A DNA stretch of 64,000 bases from Bacillus sp. A301a_S52 (GCA_024701455.1 JABXYP010000001.1:2484001-2548000), one strand, 5' to 3'. Positions 26,285-37,929 are shown, counted from the first letter of the stretch. Numbers and translations are program-made. Notes: a model not told the origin generated them from the sequence alone.

Positions 26285-28282
26285 TTATTTTTCTAATAAT
26301 TGTTTGAAACGAGTTACCACATTTTCAACAGTAAATCCATACTCTTGAAGAATGCGATCCCCTGGTGCAGAAGCCCCGAACTTGTCAATTCCAAGAACCG
26401 ATCCTTCATCACCAGTATATCTTTCCCAACCAAGGGTAGTTGCCATTTCAATGCCAAGGCGGCGTTTCAAATGAGATGGCAGTACAGATTCTTTATATTC
26501 AGCTGATTGTTTTTCAAAGCGATCCCAACTCGGCATACTGACAACAGAGACAAAGATCCCTTCTTTTTCAAGAGCTTGCTGAGCCTCGACAGCTAATGCT
26601 ACTTCTGAACCACTAGCGAGTAACAGTCCATTTGCGTCTCCGTTCGCTTCAGATACAACGTATGCACCCTGTTTAACACCCTCATATGCTTTTTCTTTAG
26701 TTGACGGTAATGTAGGCAAGCCTTGTCTTGTTAAAACAAGCGCTGTAGGTTCATCTTTACTTTCAAGTGCTGCTTTCCAAGCGGCAGCCACTTCATTTCC
26801 GTCTGCTGGACGGATAATTGATATACCAGGTATCGCTCTTAAAGATGCTAGCTGTTCTACCGGCTCATGTGTCGGACCATCTTCTCCTACAGCAATACTA
26901 TCATGTGTAAAGACATATGTGACCGGGACCTTCATAATGGAAGAAAGACGTAATGCTGGACGTAAGTAGTCCGAGAATACGAAGAATGTAGCAACATACG
27001 GTCTAATTCCACCGTGAAGTGCCATTCCATTGGCTGCAGCAGCCATGGCAAACTCACGTACACCGAACCAAACATTTCGGCCGCTATAATTATCTCGACT
27101 GAAATCTTCTTCTCCATTTAACATTGTTTTATTTGAAGAAGCTAAGTCTGCTGAGCCACCAAATAAGCTAGGAACTTGTTTAGCAATGGCGTTTAAAACT
27201 TCTCCTCCTGAAGCTCTTGTTGCCGGCTTATCTCCTTCTTCGTAGACAGGAATTTCCTTGTCCCAGTCAACAGGAAGTTCTCCTTTAATTGCTGTTTCCA
27301 GCTCCTCACCAAGCTCAGGATAGACTTTTTTGTATTCTGCAAAAAGGTCGTTCCATTTGTCTTCTTCTGATTGTCCTTTTTCTGCAAGTTGCTTATAATG
27401 CTCTCTTACTTCATCTGGTACGTAGAAGTCTTCTTCAAACGTCCATTTATAAGCTTCTTTTGTCATTTTCACTTCATCTCCACCTAGTGGAGCTCCATGA
27501 GATGCTGATTTACCACCTTTATTAGGTGATCCGTAGCCAATGACTGTTTTTACTTCAATTAATGTTGGACGATCATCTGCTTTTGCTGATTCAATCGCTG
27601 TCGCAATCTCGTTCAAGTCATTTCCATCTTCCACACGAATTACTTGCCAACCGTAAGCTTTAAATCGATCTTCCACATTCTCAGAAAATGACTGGTGTAG
27701 CTCACCATCAAGTGATATATCATTGGAGTCATAAAGAACAACGAGTTTTCCAAGTTTTAAATGACCAGCGAGTGATGCTGCTTCCGCCGACACACCTTCC
27801 ATTAAATCCCCGTCTCCGCAGATGCTGTATGTATAGTGGTCTACGACATTGTAGTGATCACGATTGTAAGTAGCAGCAAGCTTTCTTTCTGCCATAGCAA
27901 ACCCCACAGCCATAGCCACACCTTGCCCAAGTGGGCCCGTTGTTGCCTCTACCCCTGGTGTATCCCCTACTTCAGGATGACCTGGTGTACGACTTCCCCA
28001 TTGCCTGAAATTTTTTAAATCATCGATTGTCACATCATAATTATGAAGATGAAGCAGGCTATAAAGTAACATTGAACCGTGTCCTGCTGACAAAACAAAC
28101 CGGTCTCGATTAAACCAATCCGGATTTGTTGGATTATGCTGCATAAATTGTGAGAACAGCTTGTAAGCCATAGGTGCAGCCCCCATTGGCATTCCCGGGT
28201 GACCTGATTGTGCTTTTTCAACACCGTCTATCGATAGTGTTCTTATCGTTGCAATTGATAAGTGGTCAATATTAGTACCCAT
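26285..28282 (-). CDS. tkt: Transketolase
   Basis: 665 residues, normal length. Thiamine-diphosphate motif [20 protein letters not shown]...LYDSND (about 154-190), N-terminal [11 protein letters not shown] and GHGSMLLY, and the pyrimidine domain block [20 protein letters not shown]. Moves two-carbon units in the pentose phosphate pathway. Single gene with its own terminator and a cre-like site upstream. Intact. Confidence 0.97.
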   Translation of the reverse strand: MGTNIDHLSIATIRTLSIDGVEKAQSGHPGMPMGAAPMAYKLFSQFMQHNPTNPDWFNRDRFVLSAGHGSMLLYSLLHLHNYDVTIDDLKNFRQWGSRTPGHPEVGDTPGVEATTGPLGQGVAMAVGFAMAERKLAATYNRDHYNVVDHYTYSICGDGDLMEGVSAEAASLAGHLKLGKLVVLYDSNDISLDGELHQSFSENVEDRFKAYGWQVIRVEDGNDLNEIATAIESAKADDRPTLIEVKTVIGYGSPNKGGKSASHGAPLGGDEVKMTKEAYKWTFEEDFYVPDEVREHYKQLAEKGQSEEDKWNDLFAEYKKVYPELGEELETAIKGELPVDWDKEIPVYEEGDKPATRASGGEVLNAIAKQVPSLFGGSADLASSNKTMLNGEEDFSRDNYSGRNVWFGVREFAMAAAANGMALHGGIRPYVATFFVFSDYLRPALRLSSIMKVPVTYVFTHDSIAVGEDGPTHEPVEQLASLRAIPGISIIRPADGNEVAAAWKAALESKDEPTALVLTRQGLPTLPSTKEKAYEGVKQGAYVVSEANGDANGLLLASGSEVALAVEAQQALEKEGIFVSVVSMPSWDRFEKQSAEYKESVLPSHLKRRLGIEMATTLGWERYTGDEGSVLGIDKFGASAPGDRILQEYGFTVENVVTRFKQLLEK

Positions 28283-28421
28283 GAAAAATCAGCCTCTTTT
28301 CTGTTAATATAATGATCACGTTTTTCTCATACATATCATATACTTTCTGAAGAGGTTAGACAACCGTTTTCAATAGATAAAAGTGGTCCCTTAAGCAAAG
28401 TGTCTTAAAATAGCCATGTTT

Positions 28422-28435
28422 TAACAGCGCTTTCA
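28422..28435 (-). promoter_or_regulatory. cre-like site upstream of tkt
   Basis: On the minus strand TGAAAGCGCTGTTA matches the cre consensus TGWAANCGNTNWCA at all but one defined position, about 140 bases before tkt. Confidence 0.4.
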
Positions 28436-28504
28436 ATTCAAAATATCCCTCACCGGATATTCCGATAGGGCATGATCGTTTGTATATAATGTTACCCCAG
28501 ACTA

Positions 28505-28750
28505 TTAATGTAAGGGCCCATTACTTCCTTTTCTTCTTTTCTCCTCTTTTAATTTTTCAGGTGTTACATCATTTCCTTTTTTATCGACTACTTTCACGGA
28601 CGTTAACTGGTTTTTAAATGATTGGCGCACATTCCCTAAATATTCCTGGCGAAGATCCTGCTGCTCCTTCTGCTCTTTAAGCGTTAAACCGTCCCCTTTC
28701 GCCTTTCGTGCAAGCTCATTGATACGTTGTATTTTTTCTTTATTAAGCAT
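28505..28750 (-). CDS. ynzC: YnzC, UPF0291 (DUF896) protein
   Basis: 81 residues with the family pattern INELARKAK..GLT..E..EQ..LR.EYL...R.SF. YnzC is a small two-helix protein of the SOS-linked yneA-yneB-ynzC operon with unknown role. ATG at 28750 has GGAGG 7 bases upstream; another ATG two codons earlier is too close to the site. Confidence 0.93.
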   Translation of the reverse strand: MLNKEKIQRINELARKAKGDGLTLKEQKEQQDLRQEYLGNVRQSFKNQLTSVKVVDKKGNDVTPEKLKEEKRRKGSNGPLH

Positions 28751-28828
28751 TCTCATTCCTCCAAAATCGTTAAGTGCTTCATTTATTTTATTAAACTATA
28801 GAGGAGGTTAGAATTCAACTCATACTTC

Positions 28829-29805
<977 letters not shown>

Positions 29806-29822
29806 AACTCTCACCTCGAATA

Positions 29823-29889
29823 AGAATGTTTGTTCCCTTATCATAAACGGAACGGATGTTCGTGTCAAGGGAAAGAGAACGTTCGTTTG
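29823..29889. promoter_or_regulatory. Three LexA (SOS) boxes between yneA and lexA
   Basis: GAAC-N4-GTTC-type sites: GAATGTTTGTTC (29824-29835), GAACGGATGTTC (29850-29861, closest to consensus) and GAACGTTCGTTT (29877-29888). They lie in the divergent yneA/lexA promoter region, as in B. subtilis. Confidence 0.85.
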
Positions 29890-30005
29890 CGCAACTTGTG
29901 TTCTCATGGTATAATATCCCTGTGTTATCGAAAGGTCAGGTTATCTATATGCACACGGAACCGATATTAGTACAAGCTTAAATATATATTAAAGAGGTGT
30001 TTCAC

Positions 30006-30629
30006 ATGTCAAAATTATCTCCACGTCAGCAAGCGATCCTCGAATTCATTAGAGCAGAAGTAAAAGACAAAGGATACCCACCTTCTGTGCGAGAAATTGG
30101 GGAAGCCGTGGGACTTGCCTCCAGTTCTACTGTGCATGGGCATCTCTCACGGCTTGAGAAAAAAGGGTATATTCGGCGTGACCCGACTAAACCCCGTGCC
30201 ATTGAAGTGATCGGTTTAGAAGATAATTCTGGATCGGTCTCAAAAACGCTCTCCCTTCATATCCCTGTTATCGGGAAAGTCACGGCCGGTCAGCCGATTA
30301 CCGCTATTGAAAATGTTGAAGAATATTTACCGATGCCTGCGAGCTTTGTTCAAGATGAACATTCTTTCATTTTGGAGATATCAGGAGACTCTATGATAGA
30401 AGCTGGGATTTTTGACGGTGATTATGTGGTAGTTAGACAGCAAAGCTATGCGAATAACGGCGATATTGTCGTCGCTATGACTGAGGAAGAGGAAGCCACT
30501 GTAAAACGTTTCTTTAAGGAAGAAAACCATATTCGTTTGCAGCCAGAAAACGCTACTCTTGAGCCTATTATTCTTAACAATGTGCATATTTTAGGAAAAG
30601 TTATCGGTGTATTTCGTACTTTACACTAA
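30006..30629 (+). CDS. lexA: LexA repressor
   Basis: 207 residues. N-terminal winged helix ([20 protein letters not shown]), self-cleavage site Ala94-Gly95 in KVTAGQP, and catalytic dyad Ser129 (SGDSM) and Lys167 (ATVKRFF). Represses the SOS genes until RecA filaments trigger cleavage. ATG at 30006 follows AAAGAGG by 8 bases. Divergent from yneA with shared operators. Confidence 0.97.
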   Translation: MSKLSPRQQAILEFIRAEVKDKGYPPSVREIGEAVGLASSSTVHGHLSRLEKKGYIRRDPTKPRAIEVIGLEDNSGSVSKTLSLHIPVIGKVTAGQPITAIENVEEYLPMPASFVQDEHSFILEISGDSMIEAGIFDGDYVVVRQQSYANNGDIVVAMTEEEEATVKRFFKEENHIRLQPENATLEPIILNNVHILGKVIGVFRTLH

Positions 30630-30633
30630 TTCA

Positions 30634-30662
30634 TACACGGGCCTATGCTCGTGTTTCTTTTT
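30634..30662 (+). terminator. Terminator of lexA
   Basis: ACACGGGC / GCTCGTGT stem (one mismatch) followed by a T-rich run that leads straight into repeat copy F. Confidence 0.8.
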
Positions 30663-30759
30663 TATCACAGATAAGCGTCCGCAAAACTCCCGGCTCAAAA
30701 TAGAGAGGAGAGCTAAATCTATTTAGGCGGGAGATAACGGGCTCTACTGTCTTGATCAA
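30660..30759 (-). repeat. Dispersed hairpin element, copy F (short form, inverted)
   Basis: Minus orientation: reading the minus strand, GATCAAGACAGTAGAG, CCCGTTATCTCCCGCC, CTATTTTGAGCCGGGAG, GCGGACGCT, TTATCTGTGATAA. Hairpin 1 is missing. The outer 5' arm of stem 2 is degraded but the inner stem (CTCCCG/CGGGAG plus AAATAG/CTATTT) is intact. Sits between the lexA terminator and the SOS box of the polymerase gene. Confidence 0.88.
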
Positions 30760-30778
30760 ATATCCTTTTTATGGAAAA

Positions 30779-30792
30779 AGAACAAATGTTCT
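30779..30792. promoter_or_regulatory. LexA (SOS) box of the Y-family polymerase gene
   Basis: AGAACAAATGTTCT, a perfect GAAC-N4-GTTC palindrome about 60 bases before the start at 30844. Confidence 0.88.
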
Positions 30793-30843
30793 TGTTTTTA
30801 TCTCCTCCATTTTGTATTCTAGTGCTTAAGGAGGAATCACATC

Positions 30844-32076
30844 ATGAAAAAAGTCATTTTTTTAGTTGATATGCAATCTTTTTTTGCTTCTGTAGAAAAG
30901 GCTAAACATTATCATCATTTAAAACAGCCTCTCGTCGTCTCCGGGGATCCAGAAAGACGTTCTGGTGTTATTTTAGCAGCCTGTCCTATCGCTAAGCATG
31001 CAGGAGTTAAAAACGGTGAGCGTCTATGGGAAGCACGAGAAAAATGTCCCAATCTCATCTCTGTCCCTCCTCATATGCAAGAATATATTGATAATTCCCT
31101 AGCTATTACAGATATCCTTAAAAGTATAACGGATCTTGTAGAGCCATATAGCATCGATGAACAATTCATGGATGTCACCTATTCTCAAAAACTCTTCGGT
31201 ACATCTGAAGATATGGCTCGCCATATTCAGCGTGAGATTTCTTCAAAGCTGCAAGTTGTTGCTAGAGTCGGAATTGGTGAAAATAAAGTGCTAGCGAAAA
31301 TGGCATGTGACACTTTTTCTAAACATAAAAAAAACGGAATTTTTCATTTAAAAAAAGACGAGATCGAAAATGTCTTATGGCCCCTACCAATTGAAAATCT
31401 TTTTCGAGCAGGTCATAAGATGGTCAGTCATTTACAGCGTCGCGCCATCCGTACAATCGGTGACTTAGCACTTACAGACATAGCTAAAATAAAAAAGGAG
31501 TGGGGAATCCATGGGCAGGTTCTTTGGATGAACGCTCACGGTGTGGACTATTCTCCAGTCTCACTTTCAACTACCGACGGACAAAAAAGGATTGGTAATG
31601 GCATGACACTCCCTCGTGATTATCACAAAACAACAGATATTAAAGTTGTATTATTGGAACTTTGTGAAGAAGTCTGTCGCCGAGCGAGACACGCTCACGT
31701 TATGGGCCAGACAGTGACTCTTGGAATGGTAGGCTCATCCTATAGCATTAAAACAGGGTTTCATCGGCAACTCACCATTCCCGATCCTACAAATGTAACG
31801 TTAGAAATATATCGTGTCGCCTGTGAGCTCTTTGAAAACTTTTGGGATGGGCGGCCCATTAGGCGTTTGCATGTGTCACTTACAAACCTATCTAGTGACA
31901 GCGCTATACAACTAAGCTTATTTAATGAAAAGCAATCTGATCAGATAAAATTAGGTTACGAGACAGATAAGATCCTCACTAAATATGGTAAAAACTCCCT
32001 TGTCCGCGCTTCTTCCTTATTAGCAGCTAGTCAAGCTAAAGATAGAGCTGCTAAAATTGGCGGGCATTATAAATGA
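30844..32076 (+). CDS. Y-family translesion DNA polymerase
   Basis: 410 residues. Catalytic carboxylates are visible: Asp9 in FLVDMQSFFASVE and Asp105-Glu106 in YSIDEQFMD. Helix-hairpin-helix region about 190-215, little-finger domain after about 240, and a beta-clamp motif QLSLF near residue 361. The ending AAKIGGHYK is typical of UvrX/UmuC-like Bacillus enzymes rather than of DinB. Bypasses DNA lesions during the SOS response, consistent with the perfect LexA box upstream. AAGGAGG ribosome site. Exact subgroup (UvrX or PolY2) uncertain. Confidence 0.88.
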   Translation: MKKVIFLVDMQSFFASVEKAKHYHHLKQPLVVSGDPERRSGVILAACPIAKHAGVKNGERLWEAREKCPNLISVPPHMQEYIDNSLAITDILKSITDLVEPYSIDEQFMDVTYSQKLFGTSEDMARHIQREISSKLQVVARVGIGENKVLAKMACDTFSKHKKNGIFHLKKDEIENVLWPLPIENLFRAGHKMVSHLQRRAIRTIGDLALTDIAKIKKEWGIHGQVLWMNAHGVDYSPVSLSTTDGQKRIGNGMTLPRDYHKTTDIKVVLLELCEEVCRRARHAHVMGQTVTLGMVGSSYSIKTGFHRQLTIPDPTNVTLEIYRVACELFENFWDGRPIRRLHVSLTNLSSDSAIQLSLFNEKQSDQIKLGYETDKILTKYGKNSLVRASSLLAASQAKDRAAKIGGHYK

Positions 32077-32147
32077 GTGAATATGTAGGACCTACCTTCC
32101 TTATATCACTACTTGAGGACGAAAAATAACTGAGTTATTGTTTGAGT

Positions 32148-32191
32148 AAGAAAACCTGTTAGATAGTCATCACTACAAAGCAGGTTTTCTT
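32148..32191 (+). terminator. Terminator of the polymerase gene
   Basis: AAGAAAACCTG / CAGGTTTTCTT stem with a 23-base loop, about 70 bases after the stop. Confidence 0.7.
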
Positions 32192-32571
32192 ATCTTAATA
32201 AACCTTTTAAGTTCAACTATTTTGTAATACACAGACGCCATATCCAAAATTAACTCACCTCTAAATATAAGGTGATTTTTACTTATTCTGAAATAATGGT
32301 TTTCCTGCCTCAGGATAAGATCCAAATTGATTTGATTACACCACCTCTGAAGTTGGCCAGCAGATTCCCCGGCTAAAAGAACAAAACTCACATTTATCAT
32401 TTGAGTTTAATGAAATAAGAACTCCGGTTAAGTGGTTACAAAAAAGAAGATTTCCATTATTTTTGACCGGTCCACCCCCAGACCATCACTGCTTTCATAC
32501 TAGAAAATGTATAAAACGCCTTCCACTTGGAAAAATATCACTGTCTTACCACCAACATAGGAGGGATTTGT
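32192..32571. other. Intergenic region upstream of katA
   Basis: About 380 bases. A 75-codon minus-strand frame (32173-32400) lacks a convincing ribosome site and family likeness, so I do not call it. No clear PerR box was found by eye. Confidence 0.4.
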
Positions 32572-34167
32572 ATGAAAGATAAAAATACGGCAGCGAACCA
32601 TCACGATGATGATATATTGACCAACAGACAAGGGCATCCAATTACCGATAATCAAAATGTCAGAACGGTAGGTAATCGTGGCCCTACTACCCTTGAAAAT
32701 TACGATTTTCTTGAAAAAATAAGTCACTTTGACAGAGAGCGGATTCCAGAGCGTGTTGTCCACGCAAGAGGGGCTGGTGCACATGGTTATTTTGAAGCCT
32801 ATGGGACTGTAGGAGATGAGCCAGCTTCCAAATATACAAGAGCTAAACTTTTCCATGAAAAAGGAAAACGAACCCCTGTATTTGTTCGTTTTTCTTCCGT
32901 CATACATGGTGGCAATTCCCCAGAAACTTTACGTGATCCAAGAGGTTTTGCCATCAAGTTTTACACAGAGGATGGCAATTGGGATTTAGTCGGGAACAAC
33001 TTAAAAATTTTCTTTATAAGAGATCCATTAAAATTTCCAGATCTCGTTCATGCCTTTAAACCAGATCCTGTTACAAACCTTCAGGATGGTGAACGAATTT
33101 TTGATTTTGTTTCCCAATCACCGGAAGCCACCCATATGGTGACATTTCTTTTTTCTCCTTGGGGGATCCCTGCTAATTATAGATACATGCAAGGGTCAGG
33201 CGTCAATACGTATAAATGGGTGAATAAAGAAGGGAAAGGCGTTCTCGTTAAATATCATTGGGAACCGAAACAAGGCATTAGAAACTTAACACAAGAGGAA
33301 GCTGAAAACATCCAAGCAAAAAATTTCAACCATGCGACACAAGATTTATACGAAGCGATCGATGAAGGGAAGTACCCTGAATGGGAACTTTTCGTGCAAA
33401 TTTTAACGGATGATGATCATCCCGAATTAGATTATGACCCCCTTGACCCAACAAAGCTCTGGTATAAAGAAGATGTCCCATGGCAGCCTGTAGGTAAAAT
33501 GGTACTAAATAAAAACCCAGAAGACTATTTTGCAGAAGTAGAACAAGCTGCTTTTGGCACAGGCGTTCTCGTGGATGGACTTGACTTTTCAGATGACAAG
33601 CTACTGCAGGGGCGAACTTTCTCATATTCTGATACACAGCGTTATCGTGTGGGCTCAAATTACTTACAGTTACCAATTAATTCACCAAAAAAGCCTGTGT
33701 CTACGAATCAGCGAGCTGGCCAAATGAACTATTATGTGGACAAAGGTGACAATCAAAATCCACATGTCAATTACGAGCCTTCTATTATTGGCGGTTTAAA
33801 AGAAGCACAGCAAGACGGTAAAGATCACACCCCTTATGTAGAAGGTGATGTAAAACGAGAAGCTATCGATCGACAAAATAATTTCAAGCAAGCTGGTGAA
33901 ACTTATCGACGATTTAGCGAATTTGAACGAAGTGAGCTTATCAACAATTTGGTTAATGCTTTAAAGCCGTGTCGACAAGACATTCAAGAGCAGATGGTAG
34001 ACCATTTCAAAAAGGCCGATCCTGATTATGGTAGAAGAGTCGCTGAAGGGCTTAAGAAGAAAGAGGATAACAGTGATGAGAGTCATCGGAACCCAATAGG
34101 TGCTACTGAATCAGAGGCAGCAGTGCGACAGGCAGAAGCAGAAAGTCATCCATCAGACCCTTATTAA
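32572..34167 (+). CDS. katA: Haem catalase
   Basis: 531 residues, monofunctional catalase splitting H2O2. Distal His in [18 protein letters not shown] (residues about 60-77), haem-ligand Tyr in the [20 protein letters not shown] segment (about 347-366), and [18 protein letters not shown] at 32572 has ATAGGAGGG 6 bases upstream. C-terminal extension is charged and ends [20 protein letters not shown]. Small-subunit type. Single gene with terminator. Confidence 0.96.
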   Translation: MKDKNTAANHHDDDILTNRQGHPITDNQNVRTVGNRGPTTLENYDFLEKISHFDRERIPERVVHARGAGAHGYFEAYGTVGDEPASKYTRAKLFHEKGKRTPVFVRFSSVIHGGNSPETLRDPRGFAIKFYTEDGNWDLVGNNLKIFFIRDPLKFPDLVHAFKPDPVTNLQDGERIFDFVSQSPEATHMVTFLFSPWGIPANYRYMQGSGVNTYKWVNKEGKGVLVKYHWEPKQGIRNLTQEEAENIQAKNFNHATQDLYEAIDEGKYPEWELFVQILTDDDHPELDYDPLDPTKLWYKEDVPWQPVGKMVLNKNPEDYFAEVEQAAFGTGVLVDGLDFSDDKLLQGRTFSYSDTQRYRVGSNYLQLPINSPKKPVSTNQRAGQMNYYVDKGDNQNPHVNYEPSIIGGLKEAQQDGKDHTPYVEGDVKREAIDRQNNFKQAGETYRRFSEFERSELINNLVNALKPCRQDIQEQMVDHFKKADPDYGRRVAEGLKKKEDNSDESHRNPIGATESEAAVRQAEAESHPSDPY

Positions 34168-34180
34168 TTGAAGAAGGCGT

Positions 34181-34219
34181 AAAAACGAGACAGAGATCGT
34201 CGTCTCCGTCTCGTTTTTA
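34181..34219. terminator. Terminator of katA
   Basis: AAAAACGAGAC / GTCTCGTTTTT stem with a T-run, 14 bases after the stop. Confidence 0.93.
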
Positions 34220-34404
34220 CATGTACCTTAAGAGCATGTTCTATAGGAACAGGTCTTAACAATCGTAGGAAAAAGAAGTGGTCTTTATAAAGCTACCACG
34301 ACATTTTCTACTATATATTAGGAAAGCTCATAACAACTTCAAAATCCACAAATCACTAGACTCATCTAACATGTATTCCTTAATTTCAAAAAACTTCTTA
34401 TAGG

Positions 34405-34866
34405 TTACAATCGCTTGAAAACACACTCTCGTTGTGTCACAAACTGCTCTTTTTTATAGAAATTTTTCGCTGCCTCATTTTTTACCCAATAGTCTAATTC
34501 AACAATGGTGATATCTTTCTCCTTTGCAATCCGATAAATGGAGGCCATTAAAAGTGAGCCTCCCCCTTTATGTCTTTTTTCCTCAATAATACTGATCTGA
34601 TGAACATAAAGTGATTTATACCCTTTTATAAATGGGTTTTCCGGATAGTCTCGAATTTCAATCCACGCGTAGCCTACTGCCTTCTCATCTTCCTCCAGTA
34701 GAAGAAAAATAAAATGCTCGCTTTCAACCAGTCGATTAAAAACGTTGTAGATGTCCCTTTCATTATAATTATGGAAAAATTCTGGGTATAGAGAATAATG
34801 AAGCTCCTGTACAGGTCTGTTTAGTTGACTAATAAGCTTTGCGTCTTTCACTTGCCTTACTTTCAT
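34405..34866 (-). CDS. GNAT-family acetyltransferase
   Basis: About 153 residues with the acetyl-CoA fold: VGYAWIEIRDYPENPF strand, YVHQISIIEEKRHKGGGSLLM (the R-x-x-G-x-G/S pyrophosphate loop is degenerate, RHKGGG), and a terminal WVKNEAAKNFYKKEQF block. Substrate unknown. ATG at 34866 has AAGGAGGG 5 bases upstream. Confidence 0.85.
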   Translation of the reverse strand: MKVRQVKDAKLISQLNRPVQELHYSLYPEFFHNYNERDIYNVFNRLVESEHFIFLLLEEDEKAVGYAWIEIRDYPENPFIKGYKSLYVHQISIIEEKRHKGGGSLLMASIYRIAKEKDITIVELDYWVKNEAAKNFYKKEQFVTQRECVFKRL

Positions 34867-35020
34867 ATAACCCTCCTTAAACAAATGACCTTCATACATT
34901 GTAACTTGACTCCGAAATAACGCCCATTGCTCTTGCCAGTGTATTCAATTCAGTAAGCAAACGTTAATTCTTGAATCGTTTTATGAGATTAACGGAGACC
35001 TTTCACCTTTCGTTCATACA

Positions 35021-35054
35021 AAAAACTGGGTGGGATTTTACTCTCACCCAGTTT
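35021..35054 (-). terminator. Terminator of nirC
   Basis: AACTGGGTG / CACCCAGTT stem with T-run on the minus-strand side. Confidence 0.85.
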
Positions 35055-35081
35055 ATAAAGGCTTTTAACGTTTCTCTGCCA

Positions 35082-35900
35082 TTAAGCTTCTTTTCTCATT
35101 GTACTTACCGTACTACTTTCAATCGCTTTTTTAGGTGCTGTTTCCGAAATAATATACCAGTAAGCTCCTCCTACAAACACAATCCCACCGATCATATTCC
35201 CAATTGTGACTGGGACGAGATTAGCTCCCATTCCAAAAAGAGACACTGTTTCAGGATGTGGTACCATTAACCCGATAGAGAGGAGAGTCATATTGGCAAT
35301 ACTATGCTCAAAGCCCGAAGTAATAAACGCAAATAAACACCAAAAGATCACAATTAATTTTGCAGTATCGTCTTTTAATTTAAAAGCACACCAAATGGCT
35401 AAACAAACTAAAATGTTACATAAAATACCACGCACAAGTAATTCCATAAACGGCGCATTCATTTTCGCACTAGCCGTTGTGGTAATAAAGTCGGCAGTAG
35501 CCCCTTCCCAAAGGCCTGAGTAGTAATAAAGAACAGCCACAAGCACGGACCCAGCAAAGTTACCAAGGAAACCATATCCCCAAATGCGCCAAGTATCTTT
35601 CCAAGATGTTCGTTTTTCCAACGTTCCGATCGTCATAATCATATTGTTTCCTGTAAATAAATCAGCCCCTGCCATTAAAACAAGGCTTAACGCTATACCA
35701 AACGACACCCCCATCACTATGCGTGTCGCCGCGATACTTATAGGTGATAATAAGCCACCAATCGTAAAAATTAAAATAATACCTAATCCTACAAAGAAGC
35801 CTGCCATCATGGCGGAAACAAAATACTTTGTTTTACTTGTATTTAATTGATCGACTCTTTGAACAGCCGCTTGACTAAATGACTGGATAACGTCTTTCAT
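35082..35900 (-). CDS. nirC: Formate/nitrite transporter family channel, likely nitrite
   Basis: 272 residues, six membrane spans, FocA/NirC fold with GADLFTGNNMIMT (first signature) and ITSGFEHSIANM (second signature with the central His). Located 227 bases from nasF on the same strand, so nitrite is the likely substrate. AGGGGACGATTGAG ribosome region before the ATG. Confidence 0.9.
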   Translation of the reverse strand: MKDVIQSFSQAAVQRVDQLNTSKTKYFVSAMMAGFFVGLGIILIFTIGGLLSPISIAATRIVMGVSFGIALSLVLMAGADLFTGNNMIMTIGTLEKRTSWKDTWRIWGYGFLGNFAGSVLVAVLYYYSGLWEGATADFITTTASAKMNAPFMELLVRGILCNILVCLAIWCAFKLKDDTAKLIVIFWCLFAFITSGFEHSIANMTLLSIGLMVPHPETVSLFGMGANLVPVTIGNMIGGIVFVGGAYWYIISETAPKKAIESSTVSTMRKEA

Positions 35901-36126
35901 CTCAATCGTCCCCTTATTTTCAGATAAGTTAAGTATAATTAAAGCTTGGGTTAAAACGTTAGTTAGGCGATAGTTTTTTTGACAACTTACGCCTATCCAT
36001 CAGTTGAGAAGCGCTTCTATTTTTATAACACACATTGTGAATAATTTTCCTTTAATAGGCACATAACATTTGTGAAAAAATGAGCAAATCCAACTAGAAA
36101 ATAAGCATGTCTTTTTTTGCGACACC

Positions 36127-37536
36127 TTATTTCCAATAACCTAACGCTAATTCGCGTTGTACCTCTTCATCTATCTTTGTAAAACCCTTTTCTTCTGCGT
36201 ACGCTTTGACACGTTGACCAATATAAGCGAACGATATTGTCTTAATCCAATTATCTCTATAGCCATATGATTTTAAAGCTGCTAAAAACCAATCAACTGA
36301 GGATTGACTAGGAAAAACAACGGTTTCCCATGTTTCTTCGTTTAATAAACGTTTATCTATCACTTCAAATCTATCATCTATCTGCAAATGATGAGTGGTG
36401 ATTAGCTTTGAGTTATCCTCGGCGGATATAGGTTTATTAACGTAACCGACTTTTATCATCTCATGAGACGGTTCAGTTATTTTTTCTGATCGAATCCCGA
36501 TAGAAAGAAGAACTTTCTTTGTTTTTTCCGACAATGAATAAATCTGTCGTGGCAGATCTCGGATATCGTAACCGTGAGCTAACAGCGATTCAATCAGAAT
36601 CGTCACACTCTCAGGTGATAAAAATACGAGTTTTTCCGCTAACCGAATTTGTTTTAACTCGTGTGAAGAAATAGACTTCTTCTCCGTTTTTAAAGTAGGA
36701 AATGCATACGCCTCTCCCCCTTCATTAAGGAAATAGCGTTCTAATTTACTTTCCTCAGCAGACGCTTTAGCAATTAAAAGTCGCTTTCCGAACATTCTTT
36801 TTTCCTCATACCACGCCAGTTTTTGACGTAATGCTACGACATCACCGATAATTGTCATGGCAGGGTTTTGAATATTATTTGCCTTCACCTCATCGGAAAT
36901 GGTTAAAAGCGTTCCTTCCACGGTACGTTGTTTTCCTGTAGTAGCCCATTCAATGACGGCCACTTTCGTTTCTGGAGGAAAACCTTTATTGATTAGCACT
37001 TGACAGTGATGATAAAGGTTTTTCACTCCCATATAGTAAGCGATTGTATCCCCTAGCTCATCATCTGAATGTGTTTTTAACTCGTTCTCTTGACAGGAAT
37101 GGCCTGTTCTAAGGGTAAAACTAGCGCTATAATCACGATGCGTGACCGGCATGCCAGCATAACTCGCTGCCGCAATACTTGATGTCACGCCAGGAACAAT
37201 CTCGTAATCAATGCCTTCGTTACGTGCGGCTTCTGCTTCTTCGCCAACCCGGCCGAAGACAGACGGATCGCCGCCCTTTAAGCGGACAACCCGTTTCCCT
37301 GCCAATGCCATCTCAATTAATGTGTCGTTAATTTTTTCTTGGCGCATTACATGTCTATCTGGTAGCTTCCCGCAGTAGATTAACTGACAGTTAGCTTTTG
37401 TATATCTAAGAAGACGCGGATTTGCTAGCCGATCATATAGGACAACCTCTGCTTTTTCCAAACATTGGCGACCTTTTTCTGTTAAAAGACCTATGTCCCC
37501 TGGACCAGCTCCAACAAATGATACAAACCCTCCCAT
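36127..37536 (-). CDS. nasF: NasF: uroporphyrinogen-III methyltransferase fused to HemD-like domain
   Basis: 469 residues. The N-terminal SUMT part has FVGAGPGDIGLLTEKG, DRLANPRLL, VVRLKGGDPSVFGRVGEEAE and VPGVTSSIAAASYAGMP; it makes precorrin-2 from uroporphyrinogen III for sirohaem. The C-terminal half (about 245-469) is a diverged HemD-like domain, as in B. subtilis NasF. Downstream of nasE by 13 bases; supplies the NasD cofactor. Confidence 0.93.
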   Translation of the reverse strand: MGGFVSFVGAGPGDIGLLTEKGRQCLEKAEVVLYDRLANPRLLRYTKANCQLIYCGKLPDRHVMRQEKINDTLIEMALAGKRVVRLKGGDPSVFGRVGEEAEAARNEGIDYEIVPGVTSSIAAASYAGMPVTHRDYSASFTLRTGHSCQENELKTHSDDELGDTIAYYMGVKNLYHHCQVLINKGFPPETKVAVIEWATTGKQRTVEGTLLTISDEVKANNIQNPAMTIIGDVVALRQKLAWYEEKRMFGKRLLIAKASAEESKLERYFLNEGGEAYAFPTLKTEKKSISSHELKQIRLAEKLVFLSPESVTILIESLLAHGYDIRDLPRQIYSLSEKTKKVLLSIGIRSEKITEPSHEMIKVGYVNKPISAEDNSKLITTHHLQIDDRFEVIDKRLLNEETWETVVFPSQSSVDWFLAALKSYGYRDNWIKTISFAYIGQRVKAYAEEKGFTKIDEEVQRELALGYWK

Positions 37537-37549
37537 AACCTTTCACCAC

Positions 37550-37867
37550 CTACAAGGATACATAAATCTCCCCGTTTTTTAAAATCACGTCGTAGGTTGG
37601 TACAACCCCTTCATCCGGCGGTTGTACGTGACCTGTTACTAATGAAACTTTCCAATCTTGCAGCGGACAATAGACAAACTCACCTGACACGATCCCTTCT
37701 GCAAGTGGTCCATTTGTATGAGGACAGCGACTTCCAATCGCTCGTACCTCTCCATTGCTTAATCGAAATAAAGCAATTGATTCATTTTTTATATGAACTT
37801 CTTTTCCAATTAAAATAGGCAACTGATCAAGCTGCATAACGTATACGTGTTCTTTCGTGATACTCAT
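37550..37867 (-). CDS. nasE: NasE: nitrite reductase small subunit, altered Rieske ligand
   Basis: 105 residues, Rieske-type fold. The first ligand pair CPH is intact (RCPHTNGPLAEG), but the second reads CPLQDW where family members usually have CPLHDW or CPMHDW; the codon is CAA, so a cluster-binding His has become Gln. Some NirD-type small subunits lack the cluster altogether, so function may persist. Between nasD and nasF. Confidence 0.92.
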   Translation of the reverse strand: MSITKEHVYVMQLDQLPILIGKEVHIKNESIALFRLSNGEVRAIGSRCPHTNGPLAEGIVSGEFVYCPLQDWKVSLVTGHVQPPDEGVVPTYDVILKNGEIYVSL

Positions 37868-37929
37868 GCTTTTCCCCTCCTTGTGCTATAAAAATCTACA
37901 TATTTTAATAGTATCATAAGCTTTTCGTA

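Noticed and set aside
32173..32400. 75-codon minus-strand frame between the polymerase gene and katA
   Set aside because: No convincing ribosome site, and it includes part of the polymerase terminator.
34971..35270. 99-codon plus-strand frame
   Set aside because: Antisense to nirC and crossing its terminator.
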